Source: Microstegium vimineum (taxonomy: Eukaryota > Streptophyta > Magnoliopsida > Poales > Poaceae). From it: a stretch of 64,000 nt of DNA. A model generated the notes under the pieces. It had not been told where the DNA came from. It worked only from the letters and a program-made list of their open reading frames with translations, and made no database searches. The stretch spans positions 5,270,049-5,334,048 of the forward strand of contig CM039128.1 in assembly GCA_022036555.1 (NCBI GenBank), written 5' to 3'. Position 1 is the stretch's first letter. Each line of letters starts with the position of its first letter. Below are positions 21,623 to 34,100 of this stretch, piece by piece. Both the position numbers and the translations under genes were made by a program.

Positions 21623-22102
21623 ATAAAATAGGTGCTTATCAATGTGATTGGTTGCCCGAGTCTCAGTGTGCCGGGATGGAGAGGGGGTACAAGCTACTTT
21701 CAGGCATGCCCAAACCATACACTTGCCTCTGTTTGGTTGCCCAAACCATTTTCATCCAGCATGACAGTGAGTCTGTTTGGTTGTCCGCATGAACCATTTT
21801 GATGAACGAACTTATACACTTGTCTGTGTTTGATTCTGCTGAATGGACCAAGTTGTGCTCACCCATGTATGGTTTGGGTAAACTTACCACCTTAGAAAGC
21901 ACAAAACACAATTGAAAACAGCAAACGGTATAGCCTCAGATAAAAAAACCCGAATGTTTGCACTTGACCTTGGATCATAAGCGAAAGTTATAATCATAAA
22001 GAAGCAGTACAACATGGTTGTTAAACTGAGGATCATAGTTCCTCAATAAGGTCAACATCATAAGAAGGTTTAAGTACAAATGTTAGTGATCATCATAGGC
22101 TT
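21623..22102. other. Harbinger terminal/subterminal region; no gene seen
   Basis: Repeated GTTTGGTTG/AACCAT motifs around 21,640-21,805, then the 3' end of the small ORF transcript. Confidence 0.55.
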
Positions 22103-22390
22103 TTAATTGAAACCGAAAATGATGATCAACAACATGACCACTGGTGCAAAAATCAAAACTATGCAGACAACAGTTATCCAAGGTGATCTGTTAACCAATG
22201 GTGGAGGAGCATCAATCAAAAGTGCCACTTGTTCATTGCCAATGAACTCTAAGTACGAAGCTTTAGCTTCTGATCTGGTTGCAAAACTCTTGTGAGAGTT
22301 ATTTGAAAAACCAGTAACCTGGGCATTGCAAATAGCCAAGGATCCATACACCCCAGGCACCCTGTCATGGTACACCACATACCAAGCCAT
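22103..22390 (-). CDS. Small protein: RNase H1 N-terminal / viroplasmin-like domain plus a membrane segment
   Basis: 95 codons from an ATG just behind a plausible splice acceptor (TTTTGTTTTAG). Residues 2-50 match the RNase H1 N-terminal (hybrid-binding, caulimovirus viroplasmin-type) fold: WYVVY at the start, PGVY, a Cys followed by QVTGF, KSF and a final EA...Y helix. Residues about 71-94 form one strongly hydrophobic helix, so the protein is probably tail-anchored in a membrane. There is no RNase H catalytic domain. It is oriented with the Harbinger genes and lies between them and the left end, so it seems to be a third transposon gene. It might instead be a host gene hitchhiking. An upstream exon may exist (22,400-22,830) but I could not define it. 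Confidence 0.7.
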   Translation of the reverse strand: MAWYVVYHDRVPGVYGSLAICNAQVTGFSNNSHKSFATRSEAKASYLEFIGNEQVALLIDAPPPLVNRSPWITVVCIVLIFAPVVMLLIIIFGFN

Positions 22391-22832
22391 GTCCTCCTCT
22401 AAAACAAAAATACAAGCAACTGTGAGAATAGACAAAAACAAGGGATATGTAATCAGATTTGCATCAAATTCAGTTGCCAATTCATTTCACACTTGGACTA
22501 GGAGCTTAAGATGGTGCAAAGGCATAAAATCAGTCATGGCAGCCATGAAATCATGGGAGTCATCCAACCTTGCCATCACAGTGACTAGTTTGTCCTTGTG
22601 TTGCATAGGCATGGAAGTCTCCCATGGTTCCATGACTATCATGAGAACCAGAACATCAAGCAAGATAGAAGAAACAATGTTCCAGTTCCTCACTAGTCCA
22701 AGTTGTCATATCATGTATAACCCAGCAGTGACATTTGATATCATCATATGCATCAGAAAAAGCAAATAGGCCAAATAAAACATCCAAAACAAAAATCATA
22801 GCCAAGGAACCGTGGCTACAAACATTCCCAGC
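22391..22832 (-). other. Harbinger sequence between the small ORF and Tat-1; possible upstream exon
   Basis: Short open frames only. About 22,656-22,830 has an open minus-strand frame with GLFAFSDAYDD, ending at the Tat-1 insertion site. I cannot assign a product. Confidence 0.4.
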
Positions 22833-23940
22833 TATTGACACAAAAAGCGTCAAGATCTGCGAACACCTCGGGCTTATACCCGAAATTCGATATCCGGAGG
22901 CGTGCCAGTCGATTTGACCAGCTAATCGACAAGGACGATAACTAGAACAAGATCCAATCCAGACAATGGCGATGCGCCCGGATGCTGGGATTGAGGCTTG
23001 ATCAGGATAACTAGAGCAGAGCTGAACGAGGCAACAACGATGCATCCGGATGCCAAAGCTCAGAGGTACTCCCACGCGGAACTTGCAAGGATTTGACGGA
23101 GATCAAGGTGATGCAGCCCGTCGAAGCTGGAAGAACTCGTTGATAGACTATAACTAATGCGATAAAGGGTAAATTGCGATAAAAGTAGAATAAGAGTAAA
23201 ATTGCTTTGTTTGATATTGGATTGATTATCTTTTTCGTAGCCTTCGGGCAGATATTTATACTCCCGCATGGAGAGTTGTACAAAGACACGACTCGTATCC
23301 TTCGTAAAACAAACTCCTAACTTTAAGGAAACTGACTCGCATAGGAGTCAGATCTAAAACAATAATATTATTTTCCTAAACAAACACGCCTATTTAAAAG
23401 GAAAACAAACGACTCATGCAAGAGTCGGACTCAAACTGCTATAATAATACTGGTATAAAATCACCAGTTTCCCTATGTCTTCCCTTCGATGGAAACTTTC
23501 CATCGACAGATCCCTTCAATCCGCGACTTCCTTCTTTGACCACCAGCAATCCTTTGCTGATATCACACGCTAAGTCACCCTGTACTCATCGGCACCCCAT
23601 GCCCATCGGCATCGGCAATATTTCTCGATCGGCCACCTTGTACTGGTAACTGTCTTCATCAATGTCCCTATCGGCAATCGGCAACCACTCTTCATCAGCA
23701 ATCGGCAACGTCTCCTCATCTGCAATCGGCAACGTCTCATTGGCAATCGGCAACGCCTCCTCATCGGCAATCGGTATCGGCAACATCCGAAACCTCCAGC
23801 TTCCATCGGCAACACACTTAGTCTTCCTGCAGCATATTCCCATTAGCAATACTGGCTCACGATTTCTCGATGCCGATGGAGAACGGCCGTTGACCAGTCA
23901 AGCCTTAGCTCATTTGACACGTGCTGAAAAAGTGTCAACA
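22833..23940 (-). repeat. Tat-1 3' LTR (1,108 bp)
   Basis: Pairs with 34,833-35,897, diverging by a few percent. It contains a minisatellite (about 23,660-23,790) of units based on CATCGGCAATCGGCAAC, with about two more units than the other LTR. This accounts for most of the length difference. Confidence 0.95.
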
Positions 23941-24199
23941 CATGCCCCCCAGTTTCGGAGCGTATAATACTTTACGTGCCGAAATTCTCTCTACTGTAGC
24001 CGTTGCTGTAGCCGTCACCTCAGAGATAAATGCACAGTTTCCTCGATTCCCACGCGCGGAACCGCAATTTAATAATAAAATCCCTCGATTGTAGCATAAA
24101 CAATTGCAAATTCCCTCGATCATCGCGCGTATCTACCACGAGCCTTTCCACATTCCTGTACAGTGTGAACTGAAATCCCAAAATGCCCCTGAGTAAGCT

Positions 24200-24206
24200 T
24201 ATAAAA
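24200..24206 (+). promoter_or_regulatory. TATA box of the antisense gene in Tat-1
   Basis: TATAAAA in the context GCTTATAAAAGTTA, 172 bp before the antisense ATG. The same sequence is conserved at the same place in Tat-2 (49,100-49,106). It points away from the 3' LTR, opposite to gag-pol. Confidence 0.7.
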
Positions 24207-24371
24207 GTTACCGGGATCCACACTACTTTTTACCCCGAGTCCATTTTCACTTTCACCTCCTCTGCTTTCATCTTCAACCTCGAGCCGCGCCTCCGAAGAG
24301 CACCTGTTCGAGTCCGAGCAACAGTCCTCTCCGCAATCCAAGGACGAACCGCAAGCACTCCTTCAACTCTA

Positions 24372-27300
24372 ATGGCGATCCAAGTCGACATTCCCAAGGT
24401 AAGACCCATTCTCTGCCTAATCCACCTTCTGCTGGTTTTTTTTCCCGCATGAATCCAGGACTTCCCCTGTTCCTTTTCTGATTCTTCCATTTTTCCTCTT
24501 TTTCGAATCCTAGGAACTGTACAATAAGGTAATCATCCCGCTTGCTGAATCCAACTTCAGCTGCTTAGGCCCCATGGGGAATCCGAATCCCACCTTCATA
24601 ATCAACGCAGAAACCAACCGAATCCCTTTTAGATCCGAACGTTTTGGTTTAGGCTGTGGAAGGATGCTTTCTGATCATGGCCCAAGCCTACCAAGGGATG
24701 GAAAAACTGGTACCTCAGGGTTGCTAGGGCGCAGCAAGTATACTGGCAAGAGCACAACTTGGACCAGTGCATTAGGCTCTCCATTGCCGATATGGAGAAG
24801 AATGAGAATATGCTGATGGCTGCCTCCTATTTCTGGTCGGACACCATAAATGCCTTCCTTTTCTGACACGGACCAGCCACCCCTACCCTTGCCGATGTCC
24901 ACATGTTGACCGGCCTGGACATCTCTTCTCCCGATACTTTCACCCTGTTCAACAGAAAAGCCGAGTACAAGGTGAACACTCGGAACATCGGTGGCTGGAC
25001 AGGCTACATCCATGAGTACCAAAAGACCGGATCGGTAAACCAATGGGAGCACGCCACGTTTCTGAACATGTGGCTGGAGAAATTTATCTTCTGCGGCAGA
25101 GCAGTTGGACCGACCGTCATGCACCTCCCTGCAGCTGAGCTACTTGCCGATGGAACAAGGCTTCCCTTAGGCAGGTATCTTCTCGGATCGGTATACCGTC
25201 TGTTACATCAAGTATCCCAGAAGCTACTGCTAGGCGAACCCATCGGCAATCTTGGGGTTCCCTGGTGGTTTGTCAACATGTGGCTGAACGCACACATGCA
25301 CAAGGCCCTTCAGTTTGACCTGTTCGCCCAACAATTTCCGAGGGATATATCAGAAGACTATCAGTATAGGGATGATGAATCGGCAACTCGCCCTCCACTC
25401 AATTTTGGAGAGGCTATCATAGTGCTGCCAGGGGCCGATGCCGATACAGAGCATTTCGACGCATTTTTTCAAAAGTTTTATAATGGACTTTCCTCCACGG
25501 AACGGCTCTGGTGGCCATATGTCGACGAAAACAATCAGTTTCCGATGCTATTCAACCTTACCGATGGGAACGTGTCTGAGAACCAAGTAATCATGAAGGC
25601 CAGCATCACTCCCCGAGCTATTCCAGTGAACATCTTCGGATCTGGGAAGAATGCCCCTCCATCTTACGAGTTCTACTACCCATCGACAGCGGTGAGACAA
25701 CTGACATTTGGCCAACTGCCGATTAAACTCTGCTACTCTAAAGTAGTGAAGCCCAGGCAGATAATCTCCAGTGCTCTAGACTGGAACAAGGTCGTCAATC
25801 TTCCTCCTGATGTCGATATATCAAACATTGACCTGTCCTCCTGGTCACCAACCTCCTTCATCACGAATGAGTACAAGTCCTGGTGGCAAGAATGGAGACA
25901 TCAACTATTTGCTAAGTCATCGCACCATTATCGGCACATGATTGACTCCGATCACATCATCCCCGATGACGCAGTAAGTCTTTATCCCGATGCGTTCCTT
26001 ATTACTTTGCTTCCATCATCGGTACTTAACCTTTTTGCGCTTGACAGGCCGATGATCCGACTCCCACAATGAGCAACAGTGGCAGGCCCTTCAACCTTCG
26101 GATAATGGGTCCCATATCGCTCATCGGCAACAAAGATCCCACGTTAGCTGCCTTCACTCCTCAGCAGGTACCTACGCCGACACCTGCAAAAGCCAAGGCT
26201 ACATCGTCCGCTGCTGCTGCCCTGACGCGGGTTCATGCAGTAAACTCATCTTTACCCGTACCGATGACATACTGTTTTATCGGCAACATTTTACTTTGCA
26301 TAACTTGCTTTATATTCTCAGGCAATGTGGTCATCGGCAGCTGCTTCAAGTAGACAAGCACCTCCCAGTCCTGCTGCCAATGCCCCATAGTCTTCGTCAA
26401 AACAGGTCGGATCCCCCGCTGCCACGCCAAGGAAGAAGAGGCGTCGGAGGCTGGCTAGCCCATCTTCGCCATCGGCTCCAACTGTACCATCAACTACCGA
26501 TGTGCCACCAGCAGGACTGCCATCGGCTCTAGTTGCACCACCAACCGCCGGCGCGTCATCGGCAGAACCTCCATCGGTTCCTATCCCTGATCACCCGATG
26601 GACGACGTCCCTGATCAGGAGACAACTCCACCCGCTGCAGCAGCGGAGGCAGCATCGCCATCGGCACCATCAGCCGAAGCTCCCGGCGAGGAGACAACTC
26701 CACCCGCCATAGCAGCGGAGACAACATCGACATCGGCACCGTCGGCCGAAGTTCCCGATGAGAGAGCGGCGTCGCCACCCTAAGAACCAGGCACTACATC
26801 AGATGCGACGCTAGCAACAACGCCACCAGCACCAATAGCGCCAAGTGCTTCTCCAGTAGAGGCTCAGTCATCGGCAACTGCTGCCGATGTCCAAGATGAT
26901 GCTGGACCATCCAGTATGCCAAGTCCTAGGCAGGAGATCCGCTTCAAGATGGTAAATCAATTACCCTAGAGCTCATAGTATAATCATACGATCGGCATAT
27001 TTTAACTCATCTATTTTCAGGCCCAAGACTCTCCAGACATTCTCTTCTCCTTCGGCCTCAACCCCCAGGATGAAGATGACCACCAAGGCCCCATTCGAGC
27101 AGACAACCTGTTCTCTTTCGCAATCGACATCCCCGATGACGATGAGGAGGAAGAAAGCTCTGTCCCAGCTCTATCGGCAGAGATCAAGACCAAGCTTGAA
27201 GCATTGCTCTCCTTGCTTCTACAAGACACGTCCCAGCTCATCCAAGACTCAACCACAGCAAGGATAGCTTTCAAAGATATCCAAGGCCACCTTCCTGCCG

Positions 27301-27766
27301 ATATGGAGGAAACTCTTTTCCAGGCCACCTTCCTTGACAACAAACAAATCCAATACCAGAGGCTTTCCTGTCGCATTGCCGATAGGGCTACCCAATCCAA
27401 GACCGAGGAAGAGAAGCTTAAGTTCAAAAGTATTGCCGATGAAAAACACAAGGGCATCGGCCAAGCAGAAGTCTCCAGCGCCAACCTTGATCAAGAAATC
27501 ACTTAGCTATCGGCAAAGAAGGAGGAGCTACTGGCTGAGTTACAAAAGGTTGAGGAGGCTTTGACTGCAGCCAACCAACAGAAAGGCCAACTGTCTGACA
27601 CCATCAGGGTTCTGCGGCAAGAAAGAGACCAGAATGCCCGACAAGCTATTATGCTGAAGAAGAAGATCAAGCCAGTCGAGGGCTCTGCCGATGCGATGCC
27701 AAGGAGATGGATGAGATAGAACAAATTCGTCTGCGTGCGATATCAGCCATCCACTCTTTGTTGTAA
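24372..27766 (+). pseudogene. Antisense plant-mobile-domain (PMD) gene of Tat-1, broken
   Basis: Five-exon gene matching the better Tat-2 copy. Exon 1 is 24,372-24,398 (nine codons, MAIQVDIPK), exon 2 starts 24,514 and ends 25,973, exon 3 starts 26,048. A proline/alanine-rich exon follows and the coiled-coil exon ends with the stop at 27,764-27,766. Exon 2 is the plant mobile domain (PMD, aminotransferase-like family), seen as DVHMLTGLDI, then PWWFVNMWLNAHMHK and the FYYPSTAVRQL block. Lesions: one base lost near 24,653, a stop near 24,688, a stop at about 24,865 (FLF then stop), and others in the last exons. The long open part is 24,903-26,072. The function of PMD proteins in retrotransposons is unknown; host relatives act in silencing pathways. 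Confidence 0.85.
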
Positions 27767-27883
27767 TCCATTTGTTGTATCGGCAAATATAACCCTAATA
27801 CTTGATTTTGGTACTTGTAATATAATGTTTACACGCTTTTACCGATGTATTATAATTTTCTTTCATCGGCATTCAACTAAGCA

Positions 27884-30800
27884 CTATGCATCTACCCATA
27901 TACTAGGGTAATACTTCTTTAAGTATTTGCCGTTGATCGCTCTAGAGAATGCAACTCCTTCGAGAGTTTCCAAAATGTAAGCATTGCCAGGAGCAGATTG
28001 TTTTACCCGATAAGGAACCTCCCAATTAGGGGACCACTTTCCAAATTTAGAGCTCTTAGTCCCGATCGGTAAAATCAACTTCCAAACCAAATCACCATCG
28101 GCAAATTCCTTTACTTTTACTTTCTTGTCATACCATCTGGCAACCCTCTTCTTATTCTCTTCAATACTAATCAACGCCCTCAACCGATGACCTGCTAAAT
28201 CCTCTAACTCATCTTTCATCAGGGTAGCGTAATCATCGGTCGTCAATTGATCCTGAAAAGATAATCGCCTAGAATCAGTTTTAATTTCCCAAGGCAGGAC
28301 AGCATCGTGTCCATAGATACGGCGAGACGTTGGTTGCACCATGACAAGCCATCCGATACGACCACAAGGCTTCATTTAACACCACATGCCACCTTCTAGG
28401 GTTTTCTTCAATTTTGCGCTTTATAAGCTTAATAACTCCCTTATTGGTTGCCTCAGCCTGACCATTAGCCTGGGCATAATAAGGAGAAGAGTTTAACACC
28501 TTGAACCCCATACTAGCAGCAAATTCATCAAACTTTCCCGATGTGAACATGGTTCCTTGATCGGTAGTAATAGTCTGAGGAATACCGAATCGGTAAACAA
28601 TGTATTCTTTAACAAAATCCACCATGTTTGCCGATGTCACTTTCTTCAAAGGAATCGCTTCAACCCATTTAGTGAAGTAATCGGTAGCAACAAGTATAAA
28701 CTTATGCCCCTTACTCGATGGCAGGTAAATTTGGCCGATGAGATCAATAGCCCATCCTCTGAACGACCAAGGCTTGATTATAGGATTCATTGCCGATGCA
28801 GGTGCCCTCTGTACATTACCAAACTTCTGGCAATCTTGACACCCTTTGAAATAGTTGAAGCAATCTTCAAGTATTGTCGGCCAATAATATCCATTCCGCC
28901 TAATCATCCACTTCATCTTGAATGCCGATTGATGTGCTCCGCACACACCTTCATGGATTTCACCCATCAACTCCTTTGATTCCTCTTTATTAAGGCATCT
29001 GAGTAAAACTCCATCAATCGTCCGATAATACAATTCATCGTCAAGGAGCACATACTTGGTGGCTTGGAACCTTAGGCGCCTTTCAACCTTCTTAGACGGG
29101 TTCCTTAAGTAATCGACAATTTCACTTTTCCAGTCATCGGCAACTGTTACCGATGTCATGACTCCTTGAATCGGCTGATACCCTGAGGCATTCTGTGCTA
29201 ACCGATTGGCCTCTTCATTATGCAATCTAGAAATATGCTCAAGGCGGTACTCTGTGAACTCTTTCAATAATTGCAAACACTTTCCATGGGCTGCAATTAA
29301 AGCTTCACTTCGGCATTCATACGTCCCGATCAGCTGGTTGATTACCAACATAGAATCACCGAAGATTTCAACAACATCGACATGTACCTCTCTGAGTAAT
29401 TCTAACCCCTTAAGTAAAGCCTGGTACTTAGCCTGATTGTTTGTTGAAGTAGCAACAATCGGCAACGAAATTTTATACTTCCGTCCTCGGGGCGAAATTA
29501 AGAGAATACCGATACCTGCTCCATCCTTGCACGTAGACCCATCAAAGAATAAAGTCCAAGGAGCAATCTCTACAGAGTTTACCACATTGCAATGCTGAGT
29601 AACAAAATCGGCCATTATCTGACCTTTAACTGCCTTAGCTAATTCATACCTTAGGTCAAACTCTGAAAGTGCCAAAATCCACTTACCGATTCGTCCACTC
29701 AATATCGACATTGACAGCATGTACTTAACCACATCATCTTTGCATACAACAGTGCATTCAACCGATAATAAATAATGCCTCAATTTAATGCAAGAGAAAT
29801 ATAACCATAAGCACAATCTCTCTATGGCCGAGTACCTGGTTTCAACATCCACCAACCTTCTGCTCAAATAATATATTACACGTTCTTTCCCTTCAAATTC
29901 TTGAATCAAAGCTGACCCGATAACACTGTCATCGGCAGACAAATACAATCTGAAAGGCTTCCCGTGCTGGGGTGGAACCAAGACTGGAGGGTTCACTAAA
30001 TACTTCTTAATCTCCTCCAAGGCTAACTGTTGTTCTTCTTTCCATGTAAATTCTTGATCGGCTTTCAGTTTTAACAATGGGCTAAAGGACTTAATCTTAC
30101 CCGATAAGTTAGATATAAATCTTCTTATGAAATTAATCTTGCTGATCAAGGACTGCAGCTCAGTCTTGTTTGTAGGAGCAACCACTTTACTCATTGCATC
30201 GATAGATTTCCTGCCGATCTCGATGCCTCTCTGATGCACCATAAAGCCCAGAAACTGCCCTGCCGATACACCAAATGCACACTTGTTAGGATTCATCTTC
30301 AACCCATGCTCCCTTGTGCACTCCAATATTTTTCGCAAATCAGCAAGATGCTTCCCGAAGTCTCCAGACTTAACCACCACATCATCAATGTAGATTTCAA
30401 CAATCGTGCCGATGTACTTATGAAAGATGAAATTCATTGCCCTCTGATAAGTAGCACCAGCATTCTTCAAGCCAAAAGTCATGACAACCCACTCAAATAA
30501 GCCGACGTGACCTGGACATCTGAAAGCAGTCTTGGGTATGTCTTCTTCAGCCATGAATATTTGATTATACCCAGCATTACCATCCATGAAGCTAATGACT
30601 TCATGTCCAGCAGCAACATCGATCAACAAATCGGCAACGGGCATCGGATAGCCGTCCATCGGCGTGGCCTTGTTAAGATTCCTGAAATCAATGCAAACAC
30701 GAAGTTTTCCATTCTTTTTATACACAGGAACCACATTAGAAATCCAATCGGCATATCGGCACTGCCGAATAAATCCTGCTTCGATTAACTTCGTAATCTC

Positions 30801-31112
30801 AGCTTTGATGTCGGGTAGAATAGTAGGATTGCATCGGCGTGCAGGTTGCTGATGTGGTTGGAATCCAGACTTGATGGGTAACCGATGTTCAACTATCGAT
30901 CGGTCTAAACCAGACATCTCTATATAATCCCAAGCAAAACAATCTTTATTTTCTTTTAATAGATCGGTTAACTGCTGTTTACATTGGGAATCTAACTTAG
31001 CACTAATAAAACTAGGCCTAGGTTTACTACCATCACCGATGTCGATCTCGAGTAAATCATCGGCGGACGTGAAGCCCTGCCCCAATTTTCCATCATCAGC
31101 GAACCGATCCAT
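27884..31112 (-). pseudogene. Tat-1 pol: reverse transcriptase, two RNase H domains, integrase
   Basis: The ATG at 31,112-31,110 overlaps the gag-protease stop as TAATG. Reverse transcriptase occupies about residues 100-270, with the catalytic YIDD at 241-244. A Ty3-type RNase H follows (about 340-470). A second, archaeal-type RNase H (about 545-680, LFFDGSTCKDG ... FGDSMLVINQL) is the mark of the Tat clade. The integrase has its zinc region (GCQDCQKFG) and DDE core (AIDLIG, TTDQGT, NGQAEATN). An 8-bp deletion near 28,320, relative to Tat-2, shifts the frame within the end of the integrase, so the C-terminal 140 residues are read in another frame (28,375-27,884). Confidence 0.93.
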
Positions 31113-31114
31113 TA
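31110..31114 (-). promoter_or_regulatory. TAATG stop/start overlap joining gag-protease to pol (Tat-1)
   Basis: The gag-protease stop TAA (31,114-31,112) and pol ATG (31,112-31,110) share one A. The same five bases occur at the same place in Tat-2 (55,973-55,969). A slippery heptamer was not evident just upstream. The arrangement fits termination-reinitiation of ribosomes. Confidence 0.7.
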
Positions 31115-34100
31115 AAACTCTTCTTCAGGACCGACTACTTGGATCGGTGTAATACGGTAATCGGCAACTTTGAGGAACTCTTTGTCCCAGGCTTCGCCAG
31201 ATATGCACCTGGTCTGCTCATAAGTTTCCGATTCTGCCGATGCAACAGTAGATGGGGCTTCACTTCGGACGACTTCAATTCTGTCCCCAATCCACTGCAC
31301 AAGGCTTTGATGCATGGTGGAAGGAATACAACAATTGGCGTGGATCCAATCCCTTCTGAGGAGCAAGTTGTAAGTCCCTTTGCCACTAATTACAAAAAAC
31401 GTCGTCGGCAAAGTTTTGCTGCCAATGGTTAAGTCAACACATATGGCCCCTATGGCTGTCGACACATTGCCTTCAAAATCCTTGAGCTTCATGTCGGTCT
31501 TGACTAAGTCTTGGTCACCTTTCCCAAGCTTTCTGAACACGACATATGGCATTATATTGATCGACGCGCCGCCATCTACCAGCATCTTTGTCATCGGTTG
31601 TCCATCCACTTTGCCCTTAACAAACAGAGCTCTTAAGTGCTGCCTCTCATCATCGGCAGGCTTTTCGAAGACAGCCGTCATCGGATCCAGCACCAATTGT
31701 GCCATTTCAGCAGACTCCTCATCATCGCTGACGGGTGCCATGAACTCCATCGGCAACATGACGACCACGTTGATATCTGCCGATGGACCCCTGTCCTTAC
31801 GCTTTGGCCTCCACTGCTTCTCCCTTGAGGGTTCTTCATTGTCACACAGGTCATCACGGCGTTGGCGCTGAATCCTCCTTTTCTGAGTCTTGGTCAGACC
31901 CTTAGGGCACCACTGAGGAAGCTTGGTTTTCCAGACAGGCTGGAACTGCTTTCCACCGCTTGCATCGGCACTTCTTCCGATGTCGGGATCTTTGGAGAAC
32001 ACATTTTCATCGGGTACTCTTGCATTGGCCATCTCCTCCAGCTCCTTTCTATCGACACGCCTGCCAAGCCTGTCGTGGGCGCTAAGCTTGCCCCCCAGTC
32101 GGTCATGTACCGACCTCTCCTCTCTAAGTGGCTTGGCGTACCTGGGTGCTCGGTCATCAAAACAAGGTTTCTTACCTGACCGATCGGGGGCGTAGTACCC
32201 ATTGCATTCGGGACAGTTATCGGCACAGCTTGATGCCTTCTTCCCAACAGTGAACGAAGAAGGGACACCTCCAGTGGTCCTTATGTCGAAGCCATTCCCG
32301 ATGCTCTTCTTCTTCTTGCCGATATCGCCCTTCACGTGATTGCCGATAGTCTTGCCTTGGCTGCTTGCATGTGATTATAACGCCAGGAGCCCTGTTGGCA
32401 CTGCTACCTTCATCAGCAACCTTCTTGCCTTTTCCGTCATCGGCAAATCTTCTTTCATCATGCTCAGCTACTTGATGTTTGGGGTCTACCGATGCCCTCT
32501 TCCTGGCAGCTTCCGATGCCAGCACTTTAGTTTTCCCACTAACTTCCACCATATTGTTTGGAAACTGGTGCTGATCAATCTTCATCGGTTTCTGGACCTT
32601 GGAGTTTTCAAACTTGATCCGTCCAGATTCGATCTCTGTCTGCAACTGCTGCCTGAATACTTTGCAGTCATTGGTACTGTGTGAGGTTGCATTATGCCAC
32701 TTGTAGTATCTAACCCTCTTGAGCTCTTTGGCCGATGGAATTACTTGGTTGGGTGCCAACTTGATTCGCCCCTCTTGAAGTAATAAGTCAAACATCCTAT
32801 CGGCCTTGGTGATATCAAAGGTGAACCTTTTGGTTTCTTTCTGGCCGAACGGACAAGATAGAGGCTTCTTATCCTTGACCCATTCGGCCGCATCGATGCT
32901 CAGCTCTTCATCTGACCTAGAGTCTTCTTCTTGCCCGATGAAGGTCACCTTCTTGTTCCAAATCTTCCTGGGTTCAAAGGTTTTGATATCTTGATCGGCA
33001 ATCCTTTGCACCAGATGACTTAGGCTTTCAAATTCTTGGGACGCATACTTGTCCTTGATGTGCGGCAGTAATCCTTGGAAGGCCAAATCTGCCAGTTGCC
33101 GATCATCAAGCACCAGAATGTAGCACTTGTTCTTCACGTCCCGTAGCCTTTGAACAAAGCTTTCTACCGATTCATCATTGCGTTGCCTCAGTTTGACCAG
33201 ATCGGTAAGCTTCTTGTCATATATGCCAGCGAAGAAGCATTTATGAAATTGCCTCTCTAGATCGGCCCATGTGATTATAGAATTTGGAGGCAGTGATATG
33301 AACCATGTGAATGCCGATCCAGACAATGACGAAGAGAACAATCTCACCCTCAACTCCTCCCTGCTGGTAGCTTCTCTGCACTGGATAATGAAGTGGTTGA
33401 TGTGCTCCATTGTCGATGTGTCGTCTTGGCCGGAGAACTTGGTAAAATCGGGCACTTTGTACCGATTTGGGAGAGGAATCAGGTCATATGCTGGAGGATA
33501 CGGAGTCCGATAAGAATACGTACTGACTTTGGGTTTGATGCCGAATTGTTCTTTCATGACTTCGGCGATCTTATTGGCCCAATATGCGTCCTGCTCTTAC
33601 CGACTCATTGGATGGTTGCTGACTGGTGGAGCCGGCTGATGCGCCTCTTGAAGATGATGCGTAGTAGTCACGGGCGCAGCACCAGTCATCTGAACACTAT
33701 GCATCGGTTGATTTACCGATGGATAGTTTTGCACATTTGGCGGATTAGGCTGAATCATCGCATTCATCGGTTGCTGTACCGATGGTCCGCTCTGAGTATG
33801 CGCTGGGCCTCCATAATGATACATTGACACGCCAGGCTGTTGAGCTGGCGGCTGGTTGGCCCATCCAGGATTATAAATCATCGGCATATGACTTACCGAT
33901 TGCTGATAGCTGACTGGAGCATGTGGCTCTTGTATTCTGGAGCAATCAATCACCAGGTTACCTTGGGGAACGAGCGTTCCAGTTTGAGGGTTTGCCACCA
34001 GAGGTTGACTACCAGCCGCTATAATGTGTTGCATCGGTACAGAGCTTGCTGATGGTGACATCAGAGGTATCTTAGGAATCACTTGAAGATTTTCTGATGG

